A stretch of DNA of 64,000 nt, taken from positions 27,814-91,813 of the forward strand of contig NZ_WUYX01000008.1 in the NCBI RefSeq assembly GCF_009834785.1, read 5' to 3'. This document shows, in pieces, positions 17,060 to 25,494 of this stretch. The position numbers were made by a program, and so were the translations under genes. The notes under the pieces were generated by a model. The model did not search any database, had not been told where the DNA came from, and saw only the letters and a program-made list of their open reading frames with translations. Numbering within the stretch: the first letter of the stretch is position 1; each line of letters starts with the position of its first letter. This DNA comes from Natronorubrum halalkaliphilum (GTDB lineage Archaea > Halobacteriota > Halobacteria > Halobacteriales > Natrialbaceae).

Positions 17060-18094
17060 TCACCCCGAGTCAGTCGGCCCGATCTCGAGCGGGTCCTCCC
17101 GAACCAGTCCTTCGACGACCGCCGAACCCACTCGAGCGGCGTTGTCGATCGCCAGCGCGAGGCTCGCCGGATCGCCGTCGAAGCTCTCCCGCACGGACTG
17201 GCCGGGTGCGGGCCGGTCGTAGTTGGACACGGCACGTACGCTCAGATAGCGGTCGCGCAGGTCGAACCGCTCGAGGGCTCGCGCCGTCGCGGCGTCTTCC
17301 ATCTGGGTCGTCACGTAGGGCCCGACGCTGTACCGCTCGCAGAGCCAGTCGACCTCGCGTGCGTACCGGGAACCGTGCCAGAACTCGTCGCCGCAGACCG
17401 TGGTCCCCCGTTCGATCGTCGGCCCAGCGTCGGGTGCCGCCGGATACTCGCGCTGGTACTCGCGAGCGGCGGCGTCCGCGAGCAGGTCGACGCCTCGAGC
17501 GGCCTCGAGGCCGCAGTCGACGACGCCGTCCGCGAGGCGGTGGACGTAGTCCCGCGGGCGGTAGTTGAGGCGGTCGATGGGGCGCTCGTCGGAGCGGTCG
17601 GCGTCCGCGGTGGCGGCCGTCGCGTCTCCGGCGTGATCCTCGCCGGCGGTCGGCTCCGCACCGTGTTCGTTGCTGGCAGTCGCGTTCTCGCCGTGATCCC
17701 ACCGGTGTTTCCGATCCCAGTCGACGACCGTATCTGCGACCGCGACCGACCCGAGGGCCGTCGTTTCGGGCGAGGAGCCAGCGATCCCGCTCGAGACGAC
17801 GTAGGCTGACTCGAGGTCGATTGTCGGGTTCGCGAGCAACGCAGTAACGGTGGTCGCCGCGTCGCTCTTGCCGATTCCCGTGGTCGTGATGGCGACGTTC
17901 GAATCGGTCAGGTAGACCGGGCTGTCGGTACCCGGTATCGCGAGCGCGTCGACGATGTCGGAGCGCTCGAGCCACGGTCGGCGTTCGTCGAGCGGGGCCT
18001 CGAACGCGGCGGTGAGGACCAGTGCGACGGGCCGAACGGGTGCCTCCGGTTCGGGACTGCGAGGTTCGGGGAGCGACGTATCGTCCGTAGACAT
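17060..18094 (-). CDS. Purine nucleoside permease (NUP)-family protein
   Basis: A 344-residue protein resembling the NUP family, which is related to purine nucleoside phosphorylase folds and was first described in Candida nucleoside uptake. Recognisable blocks are NVAITTTGIGKSDAATTVTAL, YVVSSGIAGSSPETTALGSV, VVDWDRKH, and later TTQMEDAATARAL with RYLSVRAVSNYDRP. No signal peptide or membrane helix is seen, so an intracellular phosphorylase-like enzyme is as likely as a transporter component. A Gly/Asp/Ala-rich insertion lies around residues 138-175. The start at 18094 has GAGGA 8 nt upstream. It is convergent with the PGA-hydrolase-like gene, 9 bp apart. Confidence 0.8.
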   Translation of the reverse strand: MSTDDTSLPEPRSPEPEAPVRPVALVLTAAFEAPLDERRPWLERSDIVDALAIPGTDSPVYLTDSNVAITTTGIGKSDAATTVTALLANPTIDLESAYVVSSGIAGSSPETTALGSVAVADTVVDWDRKHRWDHGENATASNEHGAEPTAGEDHAGDATAATADADRSDERPIDRLNYRPRDYVHRLADGVVDCGLEAARGVDLLADAAAREYQREYPAAPDAGPTIERGTTVCGDEFWHGSRYAREVDWLCERYSVGPYVTTQMEDAATARALERFDLRDRYLSVRAVSNYDRPAPGQSVRESFDGDPASLALAIDNAARVGSAVVEGLVREDPLEIGPTDSG

Positions 18095-18253
18095 GGCTCG
18101 TCCTCGGAAAAAGGGGAGCGAGCCCTTGTCAACCGACCGGTCTCGGGAGGAATTGGGAAGTTGGATGAGGTGCCTGGGAACCTGGAGATTGAACCACTGC
18201 CGAAGACGACGGCAACCGCAAAACCTTCGAAACACGGCTTCGTTTTCGAGTCC

Positions 18254-18838
18254 GTGATCGACGGCGACGACGATGCTGGGGATCTCACGATCGACGACGA
18301 AATCGTCGCTCGGGCCCGGATTCACGCGCGCGAGATCCTCGACGAGTACGACCTCGAGATCGATCGCGACGCCCTCGAGTGGACCGTCACCACCCGCGCT
18401 CGCCGACGCGCCGGGGCGTGTCGCTGGGACGCGAGCCGCGAGGTGGCGACGATCGTGCTCGCACGACAGGCCTACCAGCGCTACGAGTGGGAGGCGTTCG
18501 CGGGCGTCGTCAGACACGAACTCGTCCACGCCTGGGAGTTCCAGCGGTTCGGCGAGTCGGGCCACGGCGAACGGTTTCACGAGCAGGCGGAACGGCTCGA
18601 GGCCCCGCGTCACTGCCAGTCGTTTTCGGACCCGCGGTACGTCCTTCGGTGTCTCGGAGACGGCTGTGACTGGCACGCGAACCGCCACCGCGCCTCGAAG
18701 CCGGTGAAAGCGCCGGATCAGTACCGCTGTGGCGCCTGTGGCGGGTCGATCGAGGTCAAACACGCGGACAGCGGCCGGACGTGGACGACCGCGAGCGGGT
18801 TCGGCGGGACGAAGGCGGCGCTCGGCGACGCGTGGTGA
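18254..18838 (+). CDS. SprT-like zinc metalloprotease
   Basis: A 194-residue SprT/Spartan-like protein. The catalytic motif is VRHELVHAWEFQRFG (H88, E89, H92), with a third ligand in GHGERFHEQ, and a C-terminal zinc ribbon (CLGDGCDWH ... CGACGG). Family members in eukaryotes cut DNA-protein crosslinks. I chose the GTG at 18254: a TATA-like GCAAAACC lies about 28 bp upstream, and the 93 bp before it back to a TTG at 18161 have about 65% GC3, well below the gene body. It is divergent from the NUP gene. Confidence 0.82.
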   Translation: MIDGDDDAGDLTIDDEIVARARIHAREILDEYDLEIDRDALEWTVTTRARRRAGACRWDASREVATIVLARQAYQRYEWEAFAGVVRHELVHAWEFQRFGESGHGERFHEQAERLEAPRHCQSFSDPRYVLRCLGDGCDWHANRHRASKPVKAPDQYRCGACGGSIEVKHADSGRTWTTASGFGGTKAALGDAW

Positions 18839-18961
18839 GGCGACTGTATCGTCGGTATCAGTGCCGATCGAGGGCAAAGCGAGGAGCTACCGGAAGACAA
18901 GGGCCTGTTGCCGAGAGCGAGCCACGGAACACTTATTCGACTCTGTGGTCCTGTTTCAGCT

Positions 18962-19498
18962 ATGGGGATACTCGACTTGATGCTGGGCCAGTCCGAACCC
19001 GGCGAGAAAGGGGTCGAAGGTCGGTCGTACAAGCTGCCGAAGGAGACCCACGACTTCGTCTACCCGATCGCGGTGCGACGAGTTGAACTCGAGGCGTTCG
19101 ACCAGTTGCTCGAGGCCGAGGCCGACGCGCCTTCGATCGAGGAGAACACTGACGAGCTACAGGCGGTCTTCGACGACGTCCTCGGGGAGACCGAGATCGA
19201 CGCCGAGGAACTGGCCGAGAAACAGCGCGAGCCGCGGATCGAAACCGAGCGGATCATCGACCACTGGAGCGAGCAACTCGCCGCGGACATCGGCGTCGTC
19301 TACGCTCGGCCCGGAACGTATCCGACGCTGCTCTCCTTCGTCAAGCGCTGCAAACAGCGCGACGAGCGGGCCGACGACCCGTTCGCAGTCCCGGAAAGTT
19401 TCGGCGACGGTGCCGCCCTGCTCAAGCGACTCGGTAACGCGACCGACGACCAGTATCGCGCGGTCGTTCACACCGATCTGTTGCCGGCCGAGGGGTAA
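18962..19498 (+). CDS. Conserved haloarchaeal hypothetical protein (178 aa)
   Basis: A soluble acidic protein beginning MGILDLMLGQSEPGEKG. It is mostly alpha-helical by composition, with an acidic central region (~60-95) and a conserved-looking YARPGTYPTLLSFVKRCKQR segment. No catalytic motif or named domain is recognised. ACTTATTC about 29 bp upstream of the ATG fits a leaderless start. It converges on the HAD hydrolase gene with an 18-bp gap. Confidence 0.7.
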   Translation: MGILDLMLGQSEPGEKGVEGRSYKLPKETHDFVYPIAVRRVELEAFDQLLEAEADAPSIEENTDELQAVFDDVLGETEIDAEELAEKQREPRIETERIIDHWSEQLAADIGVVYARPGTYPTLLSFVKRCKQRDERADDPFAVPESFGDGAALLKRLGNATDDQYRAVVHTDLLPAEG

Positions 19499-19516
19499 GA
19501 GAAAACGATCGTTCGT

Positions 19517-20194
19517 TCAAACGATCGTCTCGAACGTTTCGAGCGACGAGAGCCGATACGTCGGTTCGTGGCCGCCGTCTCCGAGCTGATCGTGTCCGGT
19601 GTCGATCCAGGCCGAATCGATACCCATCGCGTTCGCGCCCGCGATGTCGGCGTGTAACGAATCCCCGACGTGGATCGCGGCGTCGGTCGTGGCGTCGAGT
19701 TCCGAAAGCGCGCGCTCGAAGGGTTCCGCGCTCGGTTTCGGATAGATGCCCGCACTCGGTTCCGTAAAGACGCGAACGTCGAACGCGTCCGCGATGCCGA
19801 GCGCCTCGAGTTTCTTCGTCTGCGTCGGACGGCCGCCGTTGGTGATGAGTCCGACCTGTCCACAGTCGTGAGCGTACTCGAGCGCCGCTTTCGCACCGGG
19901 ACGGAACGCAACGGCGGTCGGGTCCTGGAGTTCGAGATAGACGTCCGTGAGCCGCGACGAGACGGCAGGATCGACGTCGACGCGGCTCGCGACCTCGGCA
20001 AACAGGTTCTCGTAGAACTCGCGATCGGTTTCGGCGGTCGGCAGCGACGGGATAGCAGCCCGCAGATCCGCGGGCGTACAGAACGGCTCGAGACCGGCCC
20101 GGTCGAACGTCGACTCGAGTAGCGTCGCAGCGTCCCGGGTCGGCTCACAGAGTGTGCTGTCGAGATCGAAACAAATCGCATCGTACGCAGCCAT
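19517..20194 (-). CDS. HAD-superfamily hydrolase
   Basis: A 225-residue HAD phosphatase-like protein. Motif I is ICFDLDSTL (nucleophile Asp and acid-base Asp), motif II is GLITNGG, the motif III lysine lies in GIYPKPS, and motif IV is HVGDSLHADIAGA. The helical cap lies between residues 15 and 90. The substrate cannot be read from sequence; small-molecule phosphatase or phosphoglycolate phosphatase-like activity is typical of this subgroup. Confidence 0.88.
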   Translation of the reverse strand: MAAYDAICFDLDSTLCEPTRDAATLLESTFDRAGLEPFCTPADLRAAIPSLPTAETDREFYENLFAEVASRVDVDPAVSSRLTDVYLELQDPTAVAFRPGAKAALEYAHDCGQVGLITNGGRPTQTKKLEALGIADAFDVRVFTEPSAGIYPKPSAEPFERALSELDATTDAAIHVGDSLHADIAGANAMGIDSAWIDTGHDQLGDGGHEPTYRLSSLETFETIV

Positions 20195-20337
20195 CTGGCC
20201 GGTCTACGTGCGGGAACGTTCTCAACGTTTCGACTGGTCTGGTGTGTGATAACACGACTGTTTGGCGAGCGACTCGCCGCTGACTCGAGGTGCACGTAAT
20301 CCACAGCAGTTATTTTTCCTGACAGTCCTGTCCGTGT

Positions 20338-21156
20338 ATGGACGTCGTCAAACGCGTACACATCGTCCCGCTGGGCTACGAGTACGACCGAATTCTCGAG
20401 CCGATCCGGAACCAGCGGGCCGACCTCGTCTACCTCCTCGAGGACGTCGGCACGAACGAGGACGCCCGGACGGGAACGGCCGACTACCACGACGAACTCC
20501 GGACCGAACTCGAATCGATCGTCCCGGAGTTCAGAACGCGGCTCTGCGACCTGACCGACGTCTACGCTGTCCTCGGCGAGGTGACGACGATCGCCGCGGA
20601 CCACGCTGACGACAACGTCTCGGTCAACGTCTCCGGCGCGGGGACGATTCCCGCGATCGGCGCGACGATGGCGTGCATGGACGTTTCGACGGACGCGCGG
20701 GCCTACTACGTCGAGCCTTCGGCGTACGGTCACGACGGAGAACGCGAACCGGTATCGACCGGCGTTACCGCGACCGAACAGCTTCCGACGTATCCGATCG
20801 ATTCGCCGACGCCGGATCAGGTCGCGATTATGGGATTTCTGGCCGACCCCGAATCGTGGGACGGCTACCACGAGGCGCGGACCGCGCCGCCCAAGAAAAA
20901 AGACCTGATCGAGTACGCTCGAGCGCAGGGACTTTCCTTTATGGCCGATCGACAACCCCCCGCCGGACGCGACAGCGAGGACAAGGGTGCCTTTCGCGTC
21001 CTCGATACGCACGTTCTTGATCCGCTCAAGGCTGACGGGTACGTGACGGTCGAATCCGTCGGCCGCCGGCGCGTGGTCGAACTCACCGACCAGGGGGCAA
21101 ACGCCTACCGGGCGTTCAAGCACAAGCTCGCGGCTGTCGGCGAAGAGGGCGGGTAG
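20338..21156 (+). CDS. HFX_2341-family regulator: CARF-like domain plus winged helix
   Basis: A 272-residue transcriptional regulator of the DUF6293/HFX_2341 group. The N-terminal ~140 residues form a Rossmann-like CARF-type domain (VKRVHIVPLGYEYDR..., VSVNVSGAGTIPAIGATMA), a fold that in CRISPR proteins binds cyclic oligoadenylate or related nucleotides. The C-terminal half (~155-272) is a winged helix, with ELTDQGANAYRAF as a typical wing/helix ending. No cas genes or CRISPR array are in this window, so the ligand is unknown. The gene stands alone between the HAD gene and a hypothetical gene. The start follows an AT-rich TTATTTTTC near 20310. Confidence 0.82.
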   Translation: MDVVKRVHIVPLGYEYDRILEPIRNQRADLVYLLEDVGTNEDARTGTADYHDELRTELESIVPEFRTRLCDLTDVYAVLGEVTTIAADHADDNVSVNVSGAGTIPAIGATMACMDVSTDARAYYVEPSAYGHDGEREPVSTGVTATEQLPTYPIDSPTPDQVAIMGFLADPESWDGYHEARTAPPKKKDLIEYARAQGLSFMADRQPPAGRDSEDKGAFRVLDTHVLDPLKADGYVTVESVGRRRVVELTDQGANAYRAFKHKLAAVGEEGG

Positions 21157-21189
21157 CTATCCCGCGGAGAACAGGTGATGTGTGAACGG

Positions 21190-21350
21190 AATAGCGGCGG
21201 CTGACGGTTGCAGGCTCGAGTCGACAGCGATGGATCGGCGGAGGGCCGAAGCAGCGATTACTGGCGGTTGGAGGTTGGAGGGCCGAAGCGTCGATGACTG
21301 ACAGCCGGAGAGCTGAAGCGAACGGCTGACGGCTGGAGGGCCGTCGTCAA
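21190..21350. repeat. Degenerate intergenic repeats
   Basis: The core GGAGGGCCGAAGC occurs near 21240 and 21277, with GGAGAGCTGAAGC near 21307 and GGAGGGCCG near 21335. GGCTGACGG(T/C)T occurs near both ends. The run fills the gap between the regulator and the convergent hypothetical gene and has no coding signal. Confidence 0.6.
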
Positions 21351-21373
21351 CGGGGCCGACGCCGCAGGAACAC

Positions 21374-21964
21374 TCACTCGTCGCGGGCAACCAGCGCGTC
21401 GAGCGTTGTTCCCAACCGCGCGAACTCGAGGTCCGCCTCGAGTCGTTCGACGTGAGCTCGAAGCGCCGCTTCGTCGAGACCCCGCTGCTCGAGGTCATCG
21501 CGACACTCGTTCGGGTCGGTCGCTCGAGCGAGCAGGATCGGGGCTGCGTCGGCGAGGTACGAGCCGGGAAGCTCGGGGCCAGCGACACTCCCGCGCTCGG
21601 CCGCGGCCAGGAGTTCGTGTGCCACGACGAGCCGTCGCCGCAGCGACCGAATCTCCGACTCGGCTGCCGGCGGGCTCAGGTGGCTCGCCAGCAACTCCTC
21701 GGCCGCAGTCACTCGATCCGGATCGACGTCGAACAGCGACTCGAGACACGCGGACTCGAGCGGTCGATCGTTTGTCCGACGGCCGGCGAGTCGAACGGCA
21801 CCGAGGACGGCCGCCGACCGGCCGTACTCGAGGGTCGCCAGTTCGCCGGCGTGATCGAACGCTGCACGGGCGACAGCGGCGACTACGTCGGCGTCAGCCT
21901 CGAGCCGACGAATCGCCTCGTCGACCGTCAGTTCGTCGCCCGTCTGGGAGTGTCGCTGACCCAT
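21374..21964 (-). CDS. Conserved haloarchaeal hypothetical protein (196 aa), helical
   Basis: An all-helical acidic protein with many Ala/Glu/Arg residues, starting MGQRHSQTGDELTVDEAIRRLE; the last third looks like a coiled coil (DEAALRAHVERLEADLEFARLG). No named domain is recognised. A TATA box (CAATAATATCC on the minus strand, 21985-21995) lies 26 bp upstream of the ATG, so the mRNA is leaderless. A 39-bp palindrome sits directly upstream of that box, shared with the divergent 3-dehydroquinate synthase II gene. Confidence 0.7.
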   Translation of the reverse strand: MGQRHSQTGDELTVDEAIRRLEADADVVAAVARAAFDHAGELATLEYGRSAAVLGAVRLAGRRTNDRPLESACLESLFDVDPDRVTAAEELLASHLSPPAAESEIRSLRRRLVVAHELLAAAERGSVAGPELPGSYLADAAPILLARATDPNECRDDLEQRGLDEAALRAHVERLEADLEFARLGTTLDALVARDE

Positions 21965-21984
21965 ACGCGAAAAGTGACGCTATC

Positions 21985-21995
21985 GGATATTATTG
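21985..21995 (-). promoter_or_regulatory. TATA box of the 196-aa hypothetical gene
   Basis: CAATAATATCC on the minus strand, centred 26 bp from the ATG at 21964. Confidence 0.65.
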
Positions 21996-22006
21996 ACTTC
22001 TAAGAA

Positions 22007-22045
22007 AGTAACGATACTACTGATACTATCAATACTATCGTTACT
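22007..22045. promoter_or_regulatory. 39-bp near-perfect palindrome in a divergent promoter region
   Basis: The arms AGTAACGATA (22007-22016) and TATCGTTACT (22036-22045) flank a perfect central TGATACTATCA (22021-22031); 17 of 19 pairs match around the centre at 22026. It lies 43-81 bp upstream of the minus-strand start at 21964 and 230 bp before 22276. The rest of the 21965-22275 gap holds no convincing gene. A regulator site is the simplest reading. Confidence 0.7.
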
Positions 22046-22275
22046 ACCGTTCCTTTCGCCCGTTCGAGACGATCATCGATATCGTGAGAGACTGATGTAC
22101 GTGAGCCCACCCCTTCGAACCGCACGAGTAGTCTCCGACGACTCGCCTCGCCGGCCGAGCGCGTAACTCGGGACCGGAGACTCCGGTTCGTCGAAACGGT
22201 GGCCCATCGGGTAGCCGACAGGAGTTCCCTGCGGCATTCGCCACGTTCAAGCCGGTTCCCTTCGACGGTCGATTT

Positions 22276-23487
22276 ATGACGCGATCTGTCTGGGTAAAAG
22301 CCGACGACACGGTCGGCGACTGGGACGACCGCCGTGCGCGGATTACCACCGCGCTCGAGGCGGGTGCAGACTGGGTATTGGTCGACGAGGACGACGTTTC
22401 CCGCGTGCGCGAACTCGGCGATATCAACGTCGCCGCGTTTCGAACCGACGGCGACGTGACGCTGGTCGACGACATCGAAGACGCCGAAGCCGACGTGGAC
22501 GAGGTCGACGACGTCGAATCGTCCGCGCGCCCGGACGCCGTTATCGTCGGCAAAGACGGCGAAGGCGACGCGACGATCGATCTCCCCGAAGACTTCTCCG
22601 GCTCCGCGGATCTCTCGACCCTTCGCCGCCGCGACGGCGATCTCGAGCGCGGCGCCTACGTGCGCATTCTCGGCCAGGAGTACGAACAGTTCGCCGAAAC
22701 CGCCGCGGACGAGGCCGATCACACCATCGTCGTCGGCGAGGACTGGACGATCATCCCCCTCGAGAACCTGATCGCCCGGATCGGCGAGGAAACCGATCTC
22801 GTCGCCGGCGTGACCAGCGCCGAAGAGGCGAAGACGGCCTTTGAAACCCTCGAGATCGGCGCCGATTCGGTCCTGCTGGACTCGGACGATCCCGACGAAA
22901 TTCGCCGGACGGTCGAGGTCCGCGACGAGGCCGAACGCGAGTCACTGGACCTCCAGTACGCGACGGTCCTCGACATCGAACGCGTCGGCAGCGCCGATCG
23001 GGTCTGTGTCGATACGGGCAGCCTGCTCGAACACGATGAGGGGATGCTGGTCGGGTCGATGGCTCGCGGCCTCGTCTTCGTCCACGGCGAGACCGCCGAG
23101 TCTCCCTACGTCGCCTCGCGACCCTTCCGGGTCAACGCGGGTGCCGTCCACGCCTACGTCCGCACGCCCGACGGCGGCACCAAGTACCTCTCGGAACTCC
23201 AGAGCGGCGACGAGGTGCAGGTCGTCGACCTCGACGGGAACACCCGCGAAGCGATCGTCGGACGCGTCAAAATCGAGAAACGACCGATGTTCCGCGTCGC
23301 CCTCGAAACCGACGACGGCGACCGCGTCGAGACGCTCCTCCAGAACGCGGAGACGATCAAGGTCCCGACCCGAGAGGGACGGACGGCAGTGACCGACCTC
23401 GAGGCCGACGACGAACTCCTCTTGTACTACGAAGACACGGCGCGACACTTCGGCGAAGCGGTCGAAGAGAGCATTATCGAAAAGTAA
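22276..23487 (+). CDS. 3-dehydroquinate synthase II
   Basis: A 403-residue archaeal enzyme that oxidatively deaminates and cyclises ADH to 3-dehydroquinate using NAD+, replacing bacterial AroB. Family blocks visible are the N-terminal MTRSVWVKADDT, DWTIIPLENLIA, LDIERVGSADRVCVDT, GMLVGSMARGLVFVHGET and SRPFRVNAGAVHAYV. The C-terminal third carries the conserved KIEKRPMFRV and LLYYEDTARHFGEAV. An Asp/Glu-rich linker at ~65-85 is a usual haloarchaeal insertion. It works directly after the ADH synthase encoded at 13981. Confidence 0.95.
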   Translation: MTRSVWVKADDTVGDWDDRRARITTALEAGADWVLVDEDDVSRVRELGDINVAAFRTDGDVTLVDDIEDAEADVDEVDDVESSARPDAVIVGKDGEGDATIDLPEDFSGSADLSTLRRRDGDLERGAYVRILGQEYEQFAETAADEADHTIVVGEDWTIIPLENLIARIGEETDLVAGVTSAEEAKTAFETLEIGADSVLLDSDDPDEIRRTVEVRDEAERESLDLQYATVLDIERVGSADRVCVDTGSLLEHDEGMLVGSMARGLVFVHGETAESPYVASRPFRVNAGAVHAYVRTPDGGTKYLSELQSGDEVQVVDLDGNTREAIVGRVKIEKRPMFRVALETDDGDRVETLLQNAETIKVPTREGRTAVTDLEADDELLLYYEDTARHFGEAVEESIIEK

Positions 23488-23604
23488 CGTCGCCGTCGGT
23501 TCGGGAACCAACTGGGCGAAACGCTGGCCGCTATTCCATCCGTACCGATTCTCCGTACACGAGCAGCAACTGTGGGCAAGGCGAGAACGCAGAAGCGTAT
23601 CAGT

Positions 23605-24063
23605 TTACGGTCGGGTCGGTTCTTCGCGTTCGGATTGGTCGGCATCCGCAGACTCCGATTCCGGCTCTACGGGCTCGATACGGGTCGTACACCAGTGACA
23701 GAACTCGAGGTCTGCGTCGAGTTCCTTGCCGCATTCGGGACAGGACGGCCCCTCGACCGACTCGCCGTTGTTGCTGCCCGGGGGGAACCCCATCGCCCGA
23801 AAGGTGGCATCGATGGCCGCAAACAGGACGAGAAACGAGAGCACGAACTGGGAGATCGTATCGGTCTCTGATGTGGCGATATCCATCGCGTCCGATATCG
23901 AGCCGGCGGCGGCGATCTGTTCGGTTGGGAAAAATAGCAGGATCGCCGAAATGTAGAGACCTGCAAACACCAGGGCACGGAGCCAGTCCCGGATCAGGGC
24001 GTGCCCTGCACCGGGCATGAACACCGAGAGGCCAGCGGCGGCGAGCGCGCGGAGCCATGTCAT
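23605..24063 (-). CDS. Membrane protein with C-terminal zinc ribbon
   Basis: A 152-residue protein with two or three hydrophobic segments (about 5-20, 28-47 and 70-92), then a zinc ribbon with two CxxC knuckles (CPECGKELDADLEFCHWC) and an acidic tail. The start MTWLRALAAAGLSVFMPGAGH resembles small haloarchaeal membrane proteins with GxGH turns. Function unknown. It is convergent with the 3-dehydroquinate synthase II gene. Confidence 0.75.
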   Translation of the reverse strand: MTWLRALAAAGLSVFMPGAGHALIRDWLRALVFAGLYISAILLFFPTEQIAAAGSISDAMDIATSETDTISQFVLSFLVLFAAIDATFRAMGFPPGSNNGESVEGPSCPECGKELDADLEFCHWCTTRIEPVEPESESADADQSEREEPTRP

Positions 24064-24162
24064 CGTACGTGGTGATAGGGGACCCCCGCCCTTAACATTC
24101 CGATTTCTGTTTTTCGTTACTATCTCGGCTACTCGATCGGCTGTGAGCGGCTTGCCCCGTTC

Positions 24163-24594
24163 TTAGCCGTTGCAAGGTGTGACGTCTATGGTCCGTTCGA
24201 TCGTGATCCCGTCGCCGGAGAGCGTGAGGTCGATCGTACTCGGCTCATCGCCGACGGTGTCGCAGGTGACGTCCGCCGTTATCGTCTCGTTCTCGCCGGC
24301 GTCGATCGAATCGTTGGCGTTGGTCGATATACCCGCGTCGCTCTCGTCTACCGTCAGATTCAGCGACCTCTCGGCACGGTTCGTCACAGTGATCAGGTCG
24401 ACCGGCGCTTCCTCGGATCCGTTCTCCGTCGAAACGGACTGCTCGTGGGTCTCGAATCCGACCATCGCCGCATCGTCGTCGACGACTTCGATCTCGACCC
24501 CCCGCTCGAGTACGACCGTCGAAACGCCGACGCTCGAGGTGACGAGCAACAGGACACCGAGGAGCGTCACCGCGAGTCCGACTCGGTTCGTCAT
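24163..24594 (-). CDS. Small secreted/anchored beta-rich protein of the SipW-type locus
   Basis: A 143-residue protein with an N-terminal signal or anchor helix (residues ~5-26, GLAVTLLGVLLLVTSSVGVS) followed by a Thr/Val/Asp-rich region of predicted beta strands, with NxT/NxS sequons and two Cys residues near the end (VTCDT, VTPCNG). This layout resembles the camelysin/TasA-like secreted subunits made with SipW peptidases, but I cannot assign the family with certainty. It overlaps the preceding HTH gene by 4 bp (ATGA), so the two are translated together. Confidence 0.68.
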   Translation of the reverse strand: MTNRVGLAVTLLGVLLLVTSSVGVSTVVLERGVEIEVVDDDAAMVGFETHEQSVSTENGSEEAPVDLITVTNRAERSLNLTVDESDAGISTNANDSIDAGENETITADVTCDTVGDEPSTIDLTLSGDGITIERTIDVTPCNG

Positions 24595-25163
24595 GGCGGC
24601 TTCCCCTCCGATCCGAGTCGGTTGTGTCGCGTATAGTAGGTGTGAGCCACCGCCGACGCGGTGAACATCGCGACGAGTATCGTCGCGAGCGCCAACCCGG
24701 AGAGGTCGGCGAACGGATACACCGAGTACCACGTCAGCGCAGTGATCGTCACACCGATCCCCGAGAGCGCGAGATAGCACTGGCTCCACGGAATGTCGTT
24801 TTCCGGGACGTACTCGAGGTACATTCGAACGGTGCGTGCGTCCTCGGTGAGCACGACTTCGCCGCGGTTCCGATCGTACTCGATCACCCCTGCATCGGCG
24901 AGTTTCGGCAGGTGTGACTGGCGGAGGGCGGTATAGATCCGCTTGCGTTTCTTCCACGGCAGATCCTCGGGCGACGTGTCGTACTCCCAGGCCGAGACCG
25001 TATCAACGAGCGTCCGAAGATCGACCCGTTGACCGTCTCGTTGCTTGAGAAAGTGGAGCACCCACCGCCGCCGGCGATTGCTCAACACCGTGAATATTTC
25101 GTCGCGCGTCAGTTCCTCGGACTGTCGTCGAGGGTTCTCCCTCGCTGGAACGCTTTCGGTCAC
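24591..25163 (-). CDS. DUF7344-type winged-helix protein with two membrane helices
   Basis: A 190-residue haloarchaeal regulator-like protein. Residues ~18-110 match the DUF7344 winged helix (IFTVLSNRRRRWVLHFLKQ, then KRIYTALRQSHLPKLADAGVIEYD), and residues ~128-175 hold two transmembrane segments near the C-terminus. It could link surface events to transcription. The start is GTG 25163 with GGTGAT just upstream as a ribosome site. It is divergent from the SipW-like signal peptidase gene across a 331-bp AT-rich promoter region, which suggests that it regulates the locus. Confidence 0.78.
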   Translation of the reverse strand: MTESVPARENPRRQSEELTRDEIFTVLSNRRRRWVLHFLKQRDGQRVDLRTLVDTVSAWEYDTSPEDLPWKKRKRIYTALRQSHLPKLADAGVIEYDRNRGEVVLTEDARTVRMYLEYVPENDIPWSQCYLALSGIGVTITALTWYSVYPFADLSGLALATILVAMFTASAVAHTYYTRHNRLGSEGKPP

Positions 25164-25494
25164 CCCATCACCCTTCTATCAACGTACCTGCTACCGCATA
25201 TGTTAGTTAATTGTAAGCTGTTCCTCGACGACCATTCTGCGAGATCTGGTGTTGGGAAATAAACAGATCCTGTCCAAAATCGACTCGATACCCCATAATT
25301 TTACTCGCGGGCTGCCAACAGAGTATTCCGGCTAAATCCGATTGATCGATCCTAATACCTCATTTTCCGACTGCAGTGACCGCCAGCAGTGATCGAAATC
25401 GGCCCATAGCAAAACGTGACAGTTCCGTTCGGTGAAACGACGCGCCGCGAGCGGCCGCGTGACGGCACTCGTTATCGCGTCGAGGGGAGCACAC
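25164..25494. other. Divergent AT-rich promoter region of the surface-protein locus
   Basis: A 331-bp gap visibly richer in A+T than its surroundings. AT-rich TATA candidates are CCATAATTTTACT near 25293 and CATAGCAAAAC near 25405 toward the peptidase, and TTAACTAACATATG near 25200 toward the HTH gene. No coding frame is convincing. Confidence 0.5.

Noticed and set aside
18161..18253. N-terminal extension of the SprT-like protein from TTG 18161
   Set aside because: GC3 of about 65% is well below the gene body, and a TATA-like element sits inside it at leaderless distance from GTG 18254.
22098..22140. GGTTCGAA string on the minus strand as a tRNA T-loop
   Set aside because: Flanking bases do not form the 5-bp T stem, and no D-arm or anticodon arm is present.
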